Source: Eukaryota sp. TZLM1-RC
Lineage: Eukaryota > Metamonada: BaSk clade
DNA length: 64,000 nucleotides
Direction: 5' to 3'
Assembly (NCBI GenBank): GCA_040285825.1
Contig: JAUPSS010000005.1
Span: 868,001 to 932,000, forward strand
The translations under genes were made by a program, and so were the position numbers. Positions 21,545 to 33,711 of the stretch are shown here, piece after piece. Numbering within the stretch: the first letter of the stretch is position 1; each line of letters starts with the position of its first letter. The notes beneath the pieces were generated by a model that was given only the letters and a program-made list of their open reading frames with translations, was not told the origin of the DNA and searched no databases.

Positions 21545-22640
21545 CAATCGCTGATCTATTATACTATTATGAAAGTCTCAGTGGCGAACTCAGGTCCATT
21601 ATCGCTATGAATTAACATAGGTTTGCCAAAAATTGCACAAACGTTCCAAATCAAAGCATCTGCGGTTGCTAAAGCATGGAGTTCTTTTAGAGGGACTAAA
21701 ATTGTATATCCAGTAAAAGAGTCTACAAATACTAATAAATATTTATTTCCTTCGTTGTCAGTGTTCAGAGGTCCAATTGTATCGACGTTGAATCTGGCAA
21801 ATGAACGATCTGCCCATAAAAATTTTGTGGAAGGTGATTTTGACCTTTTAACTAAAGCCGTTTTTTGAAAAGTTGGGCAACTTTTGACATGATTTATGAG
21901 GCCCTTTCTCATATTAGGCCAGTAGAAGTCACTTTTGGTTAGTTAATGTAAACTATCGTTTTTGCTGGGGTAACCAGATTGAACTAAAACATGTATTAAT
22001 AATAATGCCTGTTTTCTGAGGCTCTTTGGAATGAAAATTTTATTTTTATTACTTTTCCAAATTTGAGTCTTTTTTACTAGAATTGCATTTTCAAATAAAG
22101 AGTCATTGTTGTTTTTGGCAATTTATTGTTCGGATCTTATTTTAGAGAGCCAAGAAGAAAAAATGGGCAAGTCTTTGGTGTCTACTTAAAGATGAAGTTG
22201 ATGAAATATCTTTAGAGTCCGAATCAGAATCATCGTCTAGTGGAGGTATCTCGTAATTCGAAAGTAAAGTATCTGGTATATTTATGCTACAAATAGAAGG
22301 AGTTTCCTCCTTTTGATCCAAATCAAAATTCCTCGATAGCATATCTTCCCAATGGTTTTTTTCACCCGGTTCATGGACTGCATCAAAGTCAAATTCAGAT
22401 AGTATCGGCAGCCATCTCTACAATCTTATTTTTCTCTGGGGCTGTGGCCAGGAAGGCAATGTTTTGTGATCAGTGAAAGTTGTTAAATGTCTAGTCAAAA
22501 GGGAGCTTTCTGAACAACTTTCAGTTAAAATCAAGAGTATTGCATATAGTTCTTTCTGTAAAGTGGACCATTTTCTTTGTGTTTCTGTAAGTAACCTGAT
22601 CTAAGGCACGCTCAGCAAGTGGCATAAGTCTTGTACGACC
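21545..22640 (-). pseudogene. Ty3/gypsy pol fragment: RNase H and integrase, decayed
   Basis: Read right to left, the RNase H comes first, with KWSTLQKELYAI, FTDHKTLPSWPQP, then RWLPILSEFDFDAVHEPGEK and DMLSR (22,600-22,320). A linker and an integrase zinc-binding region follow (FYWPNMRKGL...CPTFQ, about 21,880-21,930), then the integrase core with FNVDTIGPLNT (first Asp) and HSDNGPEFA (second Asp), 21,912-21,559. In-frame stops (e.g. before RWLPIL, and TAA near 21,944) make it non-functional. The third acidic residue of the integrase is lost at the left end. Confidence 0.88.
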
Positions 22641-23055
22641 TGGAGATCAAGTTTTAAAAAACTGACAAAAGCCTGCAACTTTTTCAAACAATATAGTTCT
22701 TTGAACTTCCTCAAAACAGTTTCTCTCAGCATCAAGTTGTTCACGTGATAATTTGTGCGACAGCATCTCCAAAGTTTTCATCTTCGTCATCACTTTCGGG
22801 TTGATTGAGAGAATTAAAAAATCGAGATAAATTGGTAGGTATAATAGTAAAAGAAGCCTCACGCTTCTCCACAAGAGAGGTTCAGTATTTCCAAATGGTA
22901 ATGGGGCCGATACACCTGCGTTGAGCTCCTTCAAGTCTTCAACTGGCATTTTGACAACCTCTTGTACCTACTCTTTCGTCAGTTTCGTCAGTTGTTCTTG
23001 AGATAGAATTCTCACTTTTCATATTGGATGTTGTTGCTGATTCAAACAATCGTAT
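22641..23055 (-). other. Unassigned region beside the gypsy pol fragment
   Basis: A minus-strand frame of about 100 codons (22,949-22,647) includes SREQLDAERNCFEEVQ. I do not recognise it; it may be a further retrotransposon gag piece. No other feature seen. Confidence 0.3.
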
Positions 23056-23059
23056 GTGT

Positions 23060-23405
23060 GATAAAAAGCCCTTTTTATAGGTTTTATGGTAATTCGTCTG
23101 ACTTAATTTTTAATTCCTTTAATCTTGATTCTTTATCAAAAGTTAAACAAGGAGACCCTTTAGGTCCTTTCTTTTTTTGTCTTGCGATTCACCCAATTTG
23201 GAAAAAATTAAAAGAAGAAAATTCTGACCTTCAAGTGGTAGCCTATATGGATGACATTTCTTGTATTGGTCCAGAAAATACAATCAATAGAGTTGCTAAT
23301 GAAACTGCTACATTATACCAATCCATAGGTTTTGAGTTGAACGTAGAAAAATGTTTTTGTATTTCTAGAAAAAATGTTAAGTTAATAATTAATTCCCTTG
23401 AAGAT
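23060..23405 (+). mobile_element. RLE-H fragment: reverse transcriptase core only
   Basis: About 115 codons covering FYGNSSDLIFNSF, KVKQGDPLGPFFFC, YMDD (23,248-23,259) and LNVEKCFCI. It differs from every other family here, though it could be the upstream part of RLE-L. It is cut on the right by the A-rich tail of A8 (minus strand). Confidence 0.78.
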
Positions 23406-26400
23406 TTTTTTTTAAAATTTAATTTTATTCTAAACCTATAAATCAACATCTAAAAAATCCATCTCTCCCAAAACAAAAACACTAGATGCAACTCTCTCAT
23501 AGTGAGATCCAAGAGAAAGCAAAGCATCAGAAACCATCTTCAACATCCCCTTAAAAATAGAAAACACAATTCCATTTTGCCAAAACAACCTGTTGAAATT
23601 TCTGCCAGTTCTTCTCTTTACAATCATTTCAAAATCATCCAAAAAACGTAAAGCAGTTGGTGCAAGTGAACCAAAAAGGGAAAATACAAATGGATACAAA
23701 TTGTATTTTGCATGCTGTAGACTGGCCAATTTGGACAAAGGTTCATTGTATTTTTGAATTTAAAATTTTCAGCATTTGAAAGGGGATTATGAATTTCAGA
23801 ATTAACAAGCCTTTCATTTGAGGCATTACAAGGATCAACAGACATTACATCCAATAAAATAAAGCTTCCATCTAATCCAGGTAATATGACATCACCTCTA
23901 TTATTCTTATGAAAATCATTTTCAGCATCAAACAGATTTGACAACAGAGGTTCCAAGAAGGATTCAATTCTATGAGATTTACACATACAATATAACTGGT
24001 CTCTTACAGCATCATGAACCTTGCTTCTAAAAGTAATAAAATGTTTACAATTTAACAAATGAGTAGTTGTAATTTCTCGAGAACATTTACAAATTAAATT
24101 ATGAGGTAAATTATCAGGCCAGATAAAGGAACGAACTCTCATATTCAGAGTCCAAGCAGAATCGGATAAGAGAGTACCATAAACTTGTGGAATTGTTGTT
24201 ACTAAGGCAGAAGAAGTACTGTCACACATATCTTGTAAAAGATTTGCAAAAGCGGGATTCTTTTTCTTGGCCAAGCCAAGTCTAACATCAAAATCCAAGC
24301 TTTCAAAAATCTTTGACAATTTATGTTGAAGCTTTTTACAGCAAAACTGTAAATTAAATAGAGATCGGTTTGGAATTTCTTGAATTGATTGAGGAAAACA
24401 TTTGGTCCAAATTTGTGGCGGTAATTTTTCAAGTTCACAAGATAACTCATACAAATAGGGACTACAATTGGGGACTAACAGATGAGAATCATCAGGATAT
24501 CTACGAGAAAATTCATAAATAAAATTTTTGCCACCACCCAAGAATGCTGATTGACACAAAATTGAAGATTTAGTAAATCCAATACCCCCCAAATTTGCTG
24601 AAGAAAATAAGTGACTTCTCAACATTCCTGGTTCTACATCCAATAAATCAGCAAAAAATTCTGTTCTCAATGAATTAAAGAACGACAAAAATCTAATGCT
24701 ATGGAAGGAGCACAAGATCTCAAAATGTGGGTTATTCTCCCAGTGTAGCAAATTTTAAGCATGAAAAATTTAATATGCTTTTCTATATCTAAAGAAGAAA
24801 TTGAATCAAGTTCAATTTTCATTTTTTCCAAAATTACTTGCAATTCATTCTGAATTTGAGGCACGTTTCCTAACCAACAACCAAGGAACTTAAAAGCATC
24901 ACTACTATAATTAGTAAAAGGGACAATAGAATCGTTTATCACGAGGTCTTGAGCAGAAGAGCCAATCAGAAGACATTTGCTGGCATTAAGATGAAGCCCA
25001 ATATTTTCATATGAATCAGCAATTTCTTGAGCAACCAATTCTAGTAAATCAAATGAACCAATCAAGGATATATCATCCATATATGCAACTATTTTTATAG
25101 ATGGGTATTTTTGCTTAATGATATTTAAAGTTTTGTGAATAGCTAAACAAAACAATAAGGGGTCTAAAGGATCACCTTGCTTCACACCAGAAGATGATTT
25201 AAGACCAAATGAATTAAAAATTAAATCCGATTCTTTCCCATAAAAATGGTAGAAAAAACTCGATAGCTCAGGAAAATCAGATTTAATAACTTCAAAAATT
25301 GCCTCTCGCTTTACAGAATTAAAGGCATTTTTAAAGTCGAGATTAAAAATGAATTTATTTTCCTCTGCATTAAAAAAGGTATCAGAGGCAATAGCAGCAA
25401 CAGAAGCACCATCAATTGTTTTGATTCCAAATTGATGAGGATTCAAAAATGTAGAAGCTTTGTCTTTGACACGATCGAAGACAATTGATGCTAGCAAACG
25501 AGAAAGAGATTCACCAACAGCAATTGGGCGTATTCCATCAGGTTTGATTCCGTTTCCAGGCTTTACTAAAGCAATCAGACGTGCAGCGAGTAATTCAAAT
25601 GGAGGATTAATTTTCAAAACAATTAATTGTTGAAAATAATGGGCTAGATCATCAGCAATTTCAGGAGCACTGGAACATGCTATTTTTAAGAGATCAAAAG
25701 AAATTCCAGATGGGCCTGCTGCTTTCCCCTTTGGTAATTTTTGAATAGCTTTAAGAACTTCAATTGCAGTAATAGGATTTTTAATCCAAAAAGGACACAC
25801 ATCAGGCTTGCTGCACTTGAAATTTTCTTGAGGATGCAACTTTTGAAGTTTTTCAAGGGTATCAGAGTTCGCATCAGCCAAAGAAGAGGAAAACAAGGAC
25901 TGCTTTGCGGCACCATAACGACCACGTAAGCACAATTTTCGGCAAATTTTTGATTTTACAATTCTTCTATTTCCAAATTTTTTCTTAAAACAATTTTTGT
26001 TTTTTCGAGCAAAATATTTCCAGAAGGATGAAATATTCCACTTATTATTTTTCAATTCAGAAGTAAAATTTCTCATTTCCATTGAGAAGGGGATTGTGCT
26101 GGCGGGACTTATTTCTACTGGGATCCGGATCGGGGGTCTTACGGTATCAACGGCTTTACAATTCGTACAAAACAGAAGTTTTCGACCATTTCGTGAATCT
26201 GCAACATCTATTTTGCAAAATGGACAACAAAAATTACTGTTTTCAGAAGGGGAAGAAGAGGGAACACTAGAAGCATTTAACTGTTGATCGTCAGAAACAT
26301 TATTTTCAGCACCTTTCACAACGGCAACAGCTGGAACAGAACATTCGAGAATTTGTTGAGCAGATTTTAATTCAAATTCTCTTTTTTGTTTTTCAGGGCA

Positions 26401-26785
26401 CGTTCTCGAATTATGACCACTGATACCACAAATCGAACATTTTTTAGAACCTTTTAATGGCATTGGTTTCATTTTTTCAGTTCTTTCTATTTTATCAATT
26501 TGTGAGTTAAAAGTAGAAATAGACTTTTGACTTTTTGCAGTTTCAGCTGGAGAAAACAAATTTCGAGAAACGGAGTTGTTAATAGAACGCGCAACAGAAC
26601 GTAAGGAACGTAATGGTGGTTTTTGTGTGTTTTTTCTGGTACAATGATCAATTTTTGAATGAAAATTTTTTTTGAGATGAATTTCGAGCATAGCTTGCAT
26701 TGTGGGGAGAGTGATTAAGTGAAAGAGATGAGCTTGTTCTGACTGGTAGAATCTTTGCTTGGGCGTTCCAATCAGTATCAAAAGT
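23406..26785 (-). mobile_element. RLE-A copy A8: most complete RLE-A, with two frameshifts
   Basis: The minus strand reads from about 26,781 for 704 codons: basic N-terminus, CCHC knuckle CSICGISGHNSRTC (about 26,430), C4 site CPFC...CTNC (about 26,170-26,230), reverse transcriptase with LDFKNAF and YMDD (25,073-25,084). A one-base loss near 24,677 shifts into the next frame (375 codons: GGGKNFIYEF, knuckle, RGDVILPG...LDVMS). A second loss near 23,752 shifts into the last 100 codons. It ends with the TAG stop (about 23,436) and an A-rich tail abutting RLE-H. The 5' end is truncated in the DTDWNAQ codons near 26,785; a further frameshift lies near 26,670. GVKQGDPL is followed by DPLL instead of GPLL. 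Pseudogene, but the best reference for the family. Confidence 0.9.
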
Positions 26786-26962
26786 TTGGCAAAATAGAAT
26801 TGTGTTTTCTATTTTTAAGGGGATGTTGAAGATGGTTTCTGATGCTTTGCTTTCTCTTGGATCTCACTATGAAAGAGTTGCATCTAGTGTTTTTGTTTTG
26901 GGAGAGATGGATTTTTTAGATGTTGATTTATAGGTTTTGAATAAAATTAAAATTATTAAAAA
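26786..26962 (+). mobile_element. RLE-A copy A9: 3' tail fragment
   Basis: The last ~50 codons of RLE-A (WQNRIVFSIFKGMLKMVSDA to the TAG stop near 26,933) and the A-rich tail AATAAAATTAAAATTATTAAAA. It is joined head to head to the 5' end of A8. Confidence 0.85.
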
Positions 26963-29095
26963 AAACTTGATAATTTTCGCTTCTTCAGCTCTACGTAAAG
27001 GTGAATTATAAGATTGTGCCAGTTTTTCATTTGAGCTGTTTGATACATCAGTAGATCTGACAATTTGGAATCAAGACAATTGATGGTGCTTCATCTGCTG
27101 CTCTTTCGTCTGATGTGTTTTTTAATTCTAGTGATTCCAATTACATCTTCGATTTAAATTTTAAGAATGCTTTCAATTCTGTATCTCGTTCTTCCATTTT
27201 GCATTTGCTGCAAAGGCATTTTCCTGAAGTTGAACCTTTTTTCTATTCATTTTATGGAAAATCATCAACATTGGTTTATGAAAACTTTGACCTGCTTTCT
27301 TCTCCAGGTGTTAAACAAGGCGATCCACTTGGTCCTTTTTTCTTTTGTCTGGCAATTCATCCATTAATGTGCGAATTAAAAGAAAAATTCCCAGAAATAG
27401 ATATTGTAGCATATATGGATGACATTTCTGAAATTGCTCCTATTACAATTCTCAAACAAATAGCAACTTTTGTTCAACAGCGTTATGAAGATATTGGTCT
27501 CTCGTTGAATATCTCCAAATGTTTGATTATTGGCCATGAACCAATTGATTTTTTCATTAATGATGTCAATGTCCCCTTTATCAATTATGATCAGTCTGGT
27601 TTTCGTTTTTTGGGTTGTTATCTCGGAAATATTGAAGAAGTCAAAGGCCAACTTTCGACTATGTTGACTCATTTTGGAAATGAATTATAATCAATAGAAA
27701 ATTTAAATATTGAGAAACATTTGAAATTCTTTTTCCTAAAAATCTGTTATTCTGGAAAATTTACTCTTATTTTGAGATCAACATCACCATCAATTTCTGT
27801 GGAGTTTTGTCGAATTTTTAATGAACAAAGAACCAATTTCTTAGCAAAATTATTGGAAATTGATGCATCTCAGTTACGAAGCCACATGTTTTGTGGTACA
27901 AATTTTGGTGGTGTTGATTTTCATAAATCAAGCTACCTTTGTAAAGCTGTCTTTATTGGAGGTGGAAAGAATTTTATATATGAATTTGTGAATCGTTTTC
28001 CTGAAAAAATTGATCTCATTGAAAAGTGTGGCAGCTCTTATCCTATTTCTTTGCAACAGGAAATTGAAACTCTTTCACCCAATATTTGGACAAAACGTTT
28101 CCCCTCTGATATTGTGGAACTTCCTCCAAGAAGCTTGCTCTCCTTACCACTGACATTTGCAAAATTGCAGAAAAAAATCTTGAAAGTTTTAGAAAACTTG
28201 GATTATATTGTACGTCTTAGCTTGGCTTAAGAGAAAAATCCCGTTTTTGCAAACTTTTTGATTGATCTTAAAGACAGTTGCTCAAGTTGCCTAATCTCCC
28301 AAATTCCCAACATTTATGGCCTTCTACTTAATGATCACCAATGGACCACTGCAATGAGAATGAGATGTTTCCTATGGCCTTGTTCTTTACCAAATGATTT
28401 AATTTGTCGCTGCAAGAGTGTTGTTACGCTTTCCCATATTTTAAACTGTAAGTATTTCATAACTTATCGCTCAATTGTTCATGACTCAGTTCGTGATCAA
28501 TTATATGCTATGTGCAAAAGTTTCAATATAGAGGTATTTATTGAGCCATTAGTACGTAAGCTGTCTTCAGATCAAACTGATGATTCCTTTGGTAAAAGAA
28601 GGACAGATTTAGTAGCTCCAGGGATCGATGGTGTTCTCAATGTTGTAGATGTTGTCTCAGTTGATGTTTGCAAAAGTTCTGCTGCTCGTTTAGTGTATTC
28701 CGCTGATTCGCCGTTATCTAACACCGAAAAAAAGAAGATAAAAAAATATGATGAACCTTTGGCACAGTTAGGTAGAGTGGAACATGTGAAATATCAGTTT
28801 GTGCCGTTTGCAATTTCTCTTTTTGGATATATTGGACCTTCAGGGTTGCACTTTTTTGAAAATTTCAAAAAAGTGTTACTGAATAGGTCTGGTAAAACAA
28901 TGAATTCCACTTTCTGGTTAAATAGAATTGTTTTTTTGCATTTTCAAGTCTATTCCAACAATGATTTCAAAGGCACTTTCAGCTATTGGTGTAGAATATG
29001 AACGTAGTGCTGTGAGTAGGTTCAGTAATAGTGACGCTTGTTTGGAGGATATTGAATTCTAGATATTTTTTTTTATCTCAATAAATATTCCAGCG
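26787..29095 (+). repeat. Right copy of a ~2.3-kb inverted duplication (A tail + 110-bp segment + RLE-C)
   Basis: Reverse complement of about 8,590-10,905, including the A-tail/110-bp/RLE-C junctions. Identical junctions mean one duplicated composite rather than independent insertions. Confidence 0.82.
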
Positions 29096-29098
29096 TTT
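27065..29098 (+). mobile_element. RLE-C copy C2: decayed non-LTR retrotransposon
   Basis: Begins at the FGIKTIDGAS codons. The reverse transcriptase frame is 27,115-27,690 (GVKQGDPLGPFFFC, YMDD near 27,414, LGCYLGN). In-frame TAA codons lie at about 27,688 and 28,228; the same frame continues past each (27,721-28,230; 28,258-29,001). The knuckle CRC...HILNCK is near 28,410 and the endonuclease RTDLVAPG...DVVSVD near 28,600. The 3' end has AATAAA and an A run near 29,098. Pseudogene; inverted counterpart of C1. Confidence 0.87.
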
Positions 29099-29163
29099 AA
29101 AAAAAAGATCTGACATCAATAATAATCATTCATCCATCAAGTCCGGGAATTTTTTTAATAATT

Positions 29164-29707
29164 TTAATTTATTGTTAAACTACAGTCTAAAAGTCAATAT
29201 CTTCAAAACAAGCTTCCACACCATCAAACCTCACAACAGCAATTTCTTCGCAATGTGCACTGACAGACATCAAAGCTTTCGAAATCATTTTAGGAATTGA
29301 TTTGAAAATAGTAAAAACAATACGATTTAGCCACAAGCAACGATCAAAACGCTTATTCATTTTTCTTTTTACAAGATTTTCAAAATCATCAATAAAATTC
29401 ATAGCAGTATTTCCAAGACGACCATATAACGATATAGCAAATGGGCAAATTTGGTAATCTACATGGCGAACATGTTTCAATTCTTTTACAGGATTTGCAT
29501 ATTTTTTCCGTTTGTACAATTCGGAGTCATCAAGGGGAGATACTTCGGATTGTGCATTTTTCAAGGCATTTTTCTTGCAAACATCCACTGTTACGACATC
29601 AACAACATTCATGACATCATCAAACGAGGGCACAACAACATCAGCACGTCGTTTTCCATATTCTGAATCTCTCACGCTTTCATTTATATCAAGAGACCTC
29701 AACAATG
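29164..29707 (-). mobile_element. RLE-G copy G2: 3' part, uninterrupted
   Basis: Minus-strand frame of about 180 codons: LLRSLDINESV, endonuclease RRADVVVPS...DVVTVD, then NFIDDFENLVKRKMNKRFDR and EDIDF at the stop (29,187). The A-rich tail is at 29,150-29,175. It shows the G sequence across the point where B1 interrupts G1. Upstream it is interrupted by the 5' end of B2. Confidence 0.85.
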
Positions 29708-30250
29708 GCTTTTTTTTCTCCCTCCCTTGGTCAACCCTCTCATATTTCACTTTCTGTGTCGGCGTCAAAGTTGTACTGTGTCTTTGCCAAAACGATGCCA
29801 GTGACTGATAGTGACTCCGATACTGATTGGAATGCCCAAGTGAAGGTTCTACCCGTCAGATCAAGCTCATGCCCTTCACTACTCAACTCTCCTCACCCTC
29901 CAAGCTATGCTCGAAATTCTTCTCAAAAAAGTTTAAATTCAAAAAATGATCATTCTGCCGCAAAACTCAATTTTTGACACCTGTACTCTTGAATCTTTTT
30001 CTGGTGTCAAACAAGGTGATCCTCTTGGTCCATTGCTTTTTTGTTTGGCTATTCATAATACTATTGAAATGATCCAGAAAGAATTCCCTGAGTGACGTAT
30101 TGTTGCTTATATGGATGACATTTCGATTATTGGTTCTTATCAAAGCATTTGTAGGGTTTCTAAAGGCATTGCTGCGAAATACAAAGACATTGGATTAGCC
30201 TTGAATCCCGCAAAATGTCTCTTGATTGGAAGAACAAAACAATCTCTATT
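29708..30250 (+). mobile_element. RLE-B copy B2: intact 5' end, large internal deletion
   Basis: Starts with the same CTTTTTTTTCTCCCTCCCTT as B1 and has the same ATG and N-terminal codons (MPVTDSDSDTDWNAQ, 29,793). At about 29,975 it jumps to the reverse transcriptase (SGVKQGDPLGPLLFC, then MDD near 30,112) and ends inside RT near 30,250. About 1.1 kb of the middle and everything after RT are missing. Confidence 0.83.
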
Positions 30251-30439
30251 TTTTTATTTAATTTGTAAATTTATTTTCAACGCTACTTTTGTACAAAATA
30301 CAAAATTGAGGAAATTGATTTTTAGTTTTTAACAATTTCGTTTGAATAAAATAAGCTTTTTTCAAAACAAGTTTTTGTTTAATTGTTCTGTTTGCGTTTT
30401 AAAATAAATAAAGTTTAAAAAAAACACAATGTTTTATTA

Positions 30440-30615
30440 AATGTTGGTTTTCAGAAAAACGTTTCAAGAATTCAAAGCTGAAATTTTTGCCTCCACCAAA
30501 TGAATGTAGCTCAATAAAAACTCAACTTTTTAATTAACAATTCTATTTTGCCAAAACAATTTGTTAAATTTTTTATTGGTTCATTTCTTCAGAATCATTT
30601 CAAAATCTGTAAACA
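30440..30615 (-). mobile_element. Short RLE-family remnants
   Basis: On the minus strand, GGGKNFSFEFLKRF-like codons (about 30,440-30,500) and an FNKLFWQNRIV-like 3' block (about 30,535-30,610). Both match conserved blocks of the RLE families. Too short to assign. Confidence 0.6.
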
Positions 30616-30671
30616 AAACACTGTATTAAGCTTGCAATTGTTTTGATACAACTGATTAACTAAAATTGATA

Positions 30672-30743
30672 CGTTCCCACTGGGGGTCGAACCCAGAACC
30701 TTTTGATTCGAAGTCAAACGCGCTTCCATTGCGCCATAGGAAC
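30672..30743 (-). tRNA. tRNA-Arg (anticodon UCG)
   Basis: A 72-nt cloverleaf on the minus strand: 7-bp acceptor (GTTCCTA/TGGGAAC with one G-U), D stem GCGC/GCGC, anticodon stem TTTGA/TCAAA with loop CTTCGAA (anticodon TCG), T stem CTGGG/CCCAG with loop TTCGACC, discriminator G. The A box (TGGCGCAATGG) and B box (GGTTCGACCCC) fit RNA polymerase III internal promoters. A run of four T just downstream on the minus strand is a pol III terminator. No intron; CCA is not encoded. Confidence 0.96.
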
Positions 30744-31366
30744 ATGTTCCTTTTGATGTGCTGAAGTAGTATGATAAACGTTGCATTTTTTGGTTGAGAT
30801 GACGTATAAGGCGTGGGTGATTTATTTAGGTTAAATAACACCTCGAGTTTGTACAAATCGCGTTTTCCCCTTGGACTACGAACTGAAAATTGGCAAAAGT
30901 TCTTGACCGTTCAGTTGTTGGTATAACAATGCAAAACATGTAGAAGTTTACTTTATTACACTTGTTTAATTAGTAAAGGATGAGTCCCTGAACTCTAACA
31001 TTTGAATGTGGAAGTTAGATCTATTTGAGTTGAAATTCACAAGTGGAAGAACAATTTTGGGATTTTTTCAGAACATTCCATATTTATTTGTGCCCAATTT
31101 TATTTGTGCCCACCTTTTTTCCACCCACTGTTTCTTCAAACATGGTACCCTTAAAAAATGGCCACTAAACAAATTGGCAACAGAAACAATTAACGATTTT
31201 TTTTGACTCGGTCAAAATCCATCACTATTTTTCACCATTCATAATTTTAAATATTGGCAATTGAAAGCAATTGAGAGTAAGTCTCTCAAAATGATTACAA
31301 CCATAGCAGTACCACTATACAGTCACTACTGAATGTGGGAAAATGAAGTCACAAAATTTTTTATTT
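30744..31366. other. Intergenic stretch, nothing recognised
   Basis: AT-rich sequence with no coding similarity to the repeated families and no further RNA gene seen. Confidence 0.5.
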
Positions 31367-31379
31367 ATAAATCAAACAA

Positions 31380-32276
31380 TATTTGCAGCTCGGCTGTTTT
31401 AAATCAAGATCTTCACTCATTGTTATTGGAAAAGGGTGTTTGTGAAAACAAGGTGTCAGATTCTTCACTTTTTGTAACCATTGTACCACGAAGATTTGGA
31501 TTGTGTGCTACTAATGAAGCATTTGTAACAAAAATGAGATTATATTTGAACATCCCCATTAACCAATTATTATCAAAAGAAAAATGTATTTGTTCGAATT
31601 CACCTCAACTCACTTTGCGCCATGCTCTAAATTGCTCTAAATTGATAACTTATCGTTCTTCATTACATGATGCTGTTAGAGACACTGTTTTCAATATGGC
31701 ACAAACTGCAAGGATATCGTGTATCAAAGAGCCCCTGCTGAAAGAAACACTTTCTCTGAATAATTTTAGTTCTGATGATAGAGGTGATGTATACTGTGAT
31801 TGGATTGATAATTCTGAAGCTATTGTTGACTTTGTCTCATGTAATGTTGCAAACGATACTTTGGTTCACAGAAGAAAACTTAATCCTGTGGCTGCTCTGG
31901 ATTTTAAAGCAAAAGAAAAACATAGAAAATATGATAAAGAAATTGAAGATGCAAATATCGATAGAAATACACAGCTGGTTTTTATTGCTTTTCCATTTTC
32001 GATAAATGGAAGATTATCAGTTGAAGCAGAAACTTTTTTGGATGACTTCCAAAAAATGGTGAAAGAAAAAACAATGAAAAGATTTGATATTTTTTTATGG
32101 CGTTCACGGATTCAATTTGCCATTATAAATAGATTACCGCGGTTTTTCAATCGAATTAGAGAAGCTTTAGCTAGACAGCAAGCAAATCAAGTTTTTGTAG
32201 AGGAAATCTTGGTTTAATGATAGTCGTCCCATTAGTTATGATTTAATTTAATCAAGTGTGCAAATTCAATAAATTA
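31380..32276 (+). mobile_element. RLE-E copy E3: 5'-truncated insertion with a 13-bp TSD
   Basis: Family E from NICSSAVLNQ through knuckle CICSN...HALNCSK, LHDAVRD and endonuclease RGDVYCDW...DFVS to TAA at 32,215, then 3' UTR ending CAATAAATTA. The flanking 13-mer ATAAATCAAACAA is at 31,367-31,379 and 32,277-32,289. The coding frame is uninterrupted over the whole insert, so this is a young copy, dead at birth through 5' truncation. Confidence 0.92.
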
Positions 32277-32509
32277 ATAAATCAAACAAATAGACCAAAA
32301 AATTGACGCCTAAAAAATTGGCGAATTCTTGAGACCTTGGCAAAATTCGCCATATTTTATGGGTCCATTTTTTTTCGAATAGAGTAACATAATAACTACT
32401 GAATGCATTCAATACACTATCTAAGTATAAAATTCAACAATTTCCAATGTCTTCACAAACATGAAATATTCGTTTAAAACCTCTGTGTGAAGAATCAATT
32501 TTCTGTTTG

Positions 32510-33020
32510 AGGTAAAATGGAAGTAACATTCAATGTGCTTGGTATGATGGAACTGAACTAATTATCGATTGTACTACCGTGTCTCCATGGAAAAGAAATT
32601 CCAACTGACATTCAACATTTACTCAAAGTTGCAGTGCTTTGCAAGAAATCAAAATAGAAAACTCTTCCACAACATCTTGATCGAGCAAGAGCTCTGGAGT
32701 ATCCATTCTGTCATTTCAAAAAGGTGTTTCTCCTTACAGTATGAAGCAACATGTTCTTTTTTGAGTTTTTTGATGTTGCTCAGCATACTACAAAGGAAAA
32801 AATGGATGGCTGAATGTTAATCCTCAAAGAAACAGCAGTGAACGAGGCAGAAACCTCAAATTTGTCCTAGTTGCTATTTCAATTCTTGGCACCGTTGAAG
32901 GTGAATGTCTCACTTTTTAAATGATTTAGGAAAACTTCTCAAAGAAAGTGATCGTATATTTGGATTTCTGATTCGGCAGAACAGAATTGTATCAGGAAAC
33001 AGATCCAGAGGAATCGAACA
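32510..33020 (+). mobile_element. RLE-J copy J1: degenerate 3' fragment
   Basis: Parallels 53,100-53,365 at the nucleotide level (GGTATGATGGA, ATCGATTGTAC, CAACATTTA blocks) and carries the C-terminal blocks of family J in several frames. Many stops and indels; an old copy. Confidence 0.65.
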
Positions 33021-33707
33021 TTGCCTAGAACAAAACTCCAGTTTGTGCTATTTACGTGCCTATGAGGGAAGAGTGCTGTCTGTTGATGATGTAACGTTAC
33101 CACTAACGATGGTTCAAATGAAAAAGAACCAGAAGTTACTGTAAGCGGACCTCCTATAGCCAATCCAAGAGTGGAAAGACCCAAGAAAGTTAATATGAAG
33201 AAATAAAGCGAAGGAAAGTCTTGTGGAAAATCGAGGAGATCTTAGGAAACTCCGAATGAACCAGCTCAGAAGCGTACCTACAAGTGTGGAATATGTGGAG
33301 AAGTAGAGTACAACAAGAGAGGAAGTAGGTGAATAAAGGTATGATTAATATTGTGTGGTGTTTAAGATCACGTAATGTGTGGTTCTTGATGAACGTCACA
33401 AAACAATGTGGAGAAGTGAAGATAACTTTCGTGAAAGTTTGTGGATTTTGATTTAAAAATGAGAAAAATATGGATTTTGGTGTTGTCCCAAAAAACAATG
33501 CAATTACCAGAAAAATTATGACTTGCCTGAAGGGGAAGCTACATTTGGCTTAGGCTAACAAAAATGGAAGTATATCAGCGCTTTTATAAAGTAATTTATA
33601 TGTTTAAACATCGGTGAAATAAAAATGATATATATATATATAGGAAACTACAAAGTACAACAATATCTTTTCATGGAACACTGCGATTGGTTTCATTAGT
33701 GTACCCA
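33021..33707. other. Intergenic stretch, nothing recognised
   Basis: Frames of up to 100 codons exist (for example minus strand 33,498-33,190) but have no motif or related copy here. A short TA microsatellite lies at about 33,631-33,642. Confidence 0.4.
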
Positions 33708-33711
33708 CAAA

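Noticed and set aside
27688-28230. In-frame TAA codons in RLE-C, suggesting a ciliate-like code
   Set aside because: Host genes end in TAA, TAG and TGA without reading through, and other RLE families use all stops as ends. The TAAs are decay.
33190-33498. 102-codon minus-strand ORF
   Set aside because: Low complexity, no motif, no related copy, in AT-rich intergenic DNA; likely chance.
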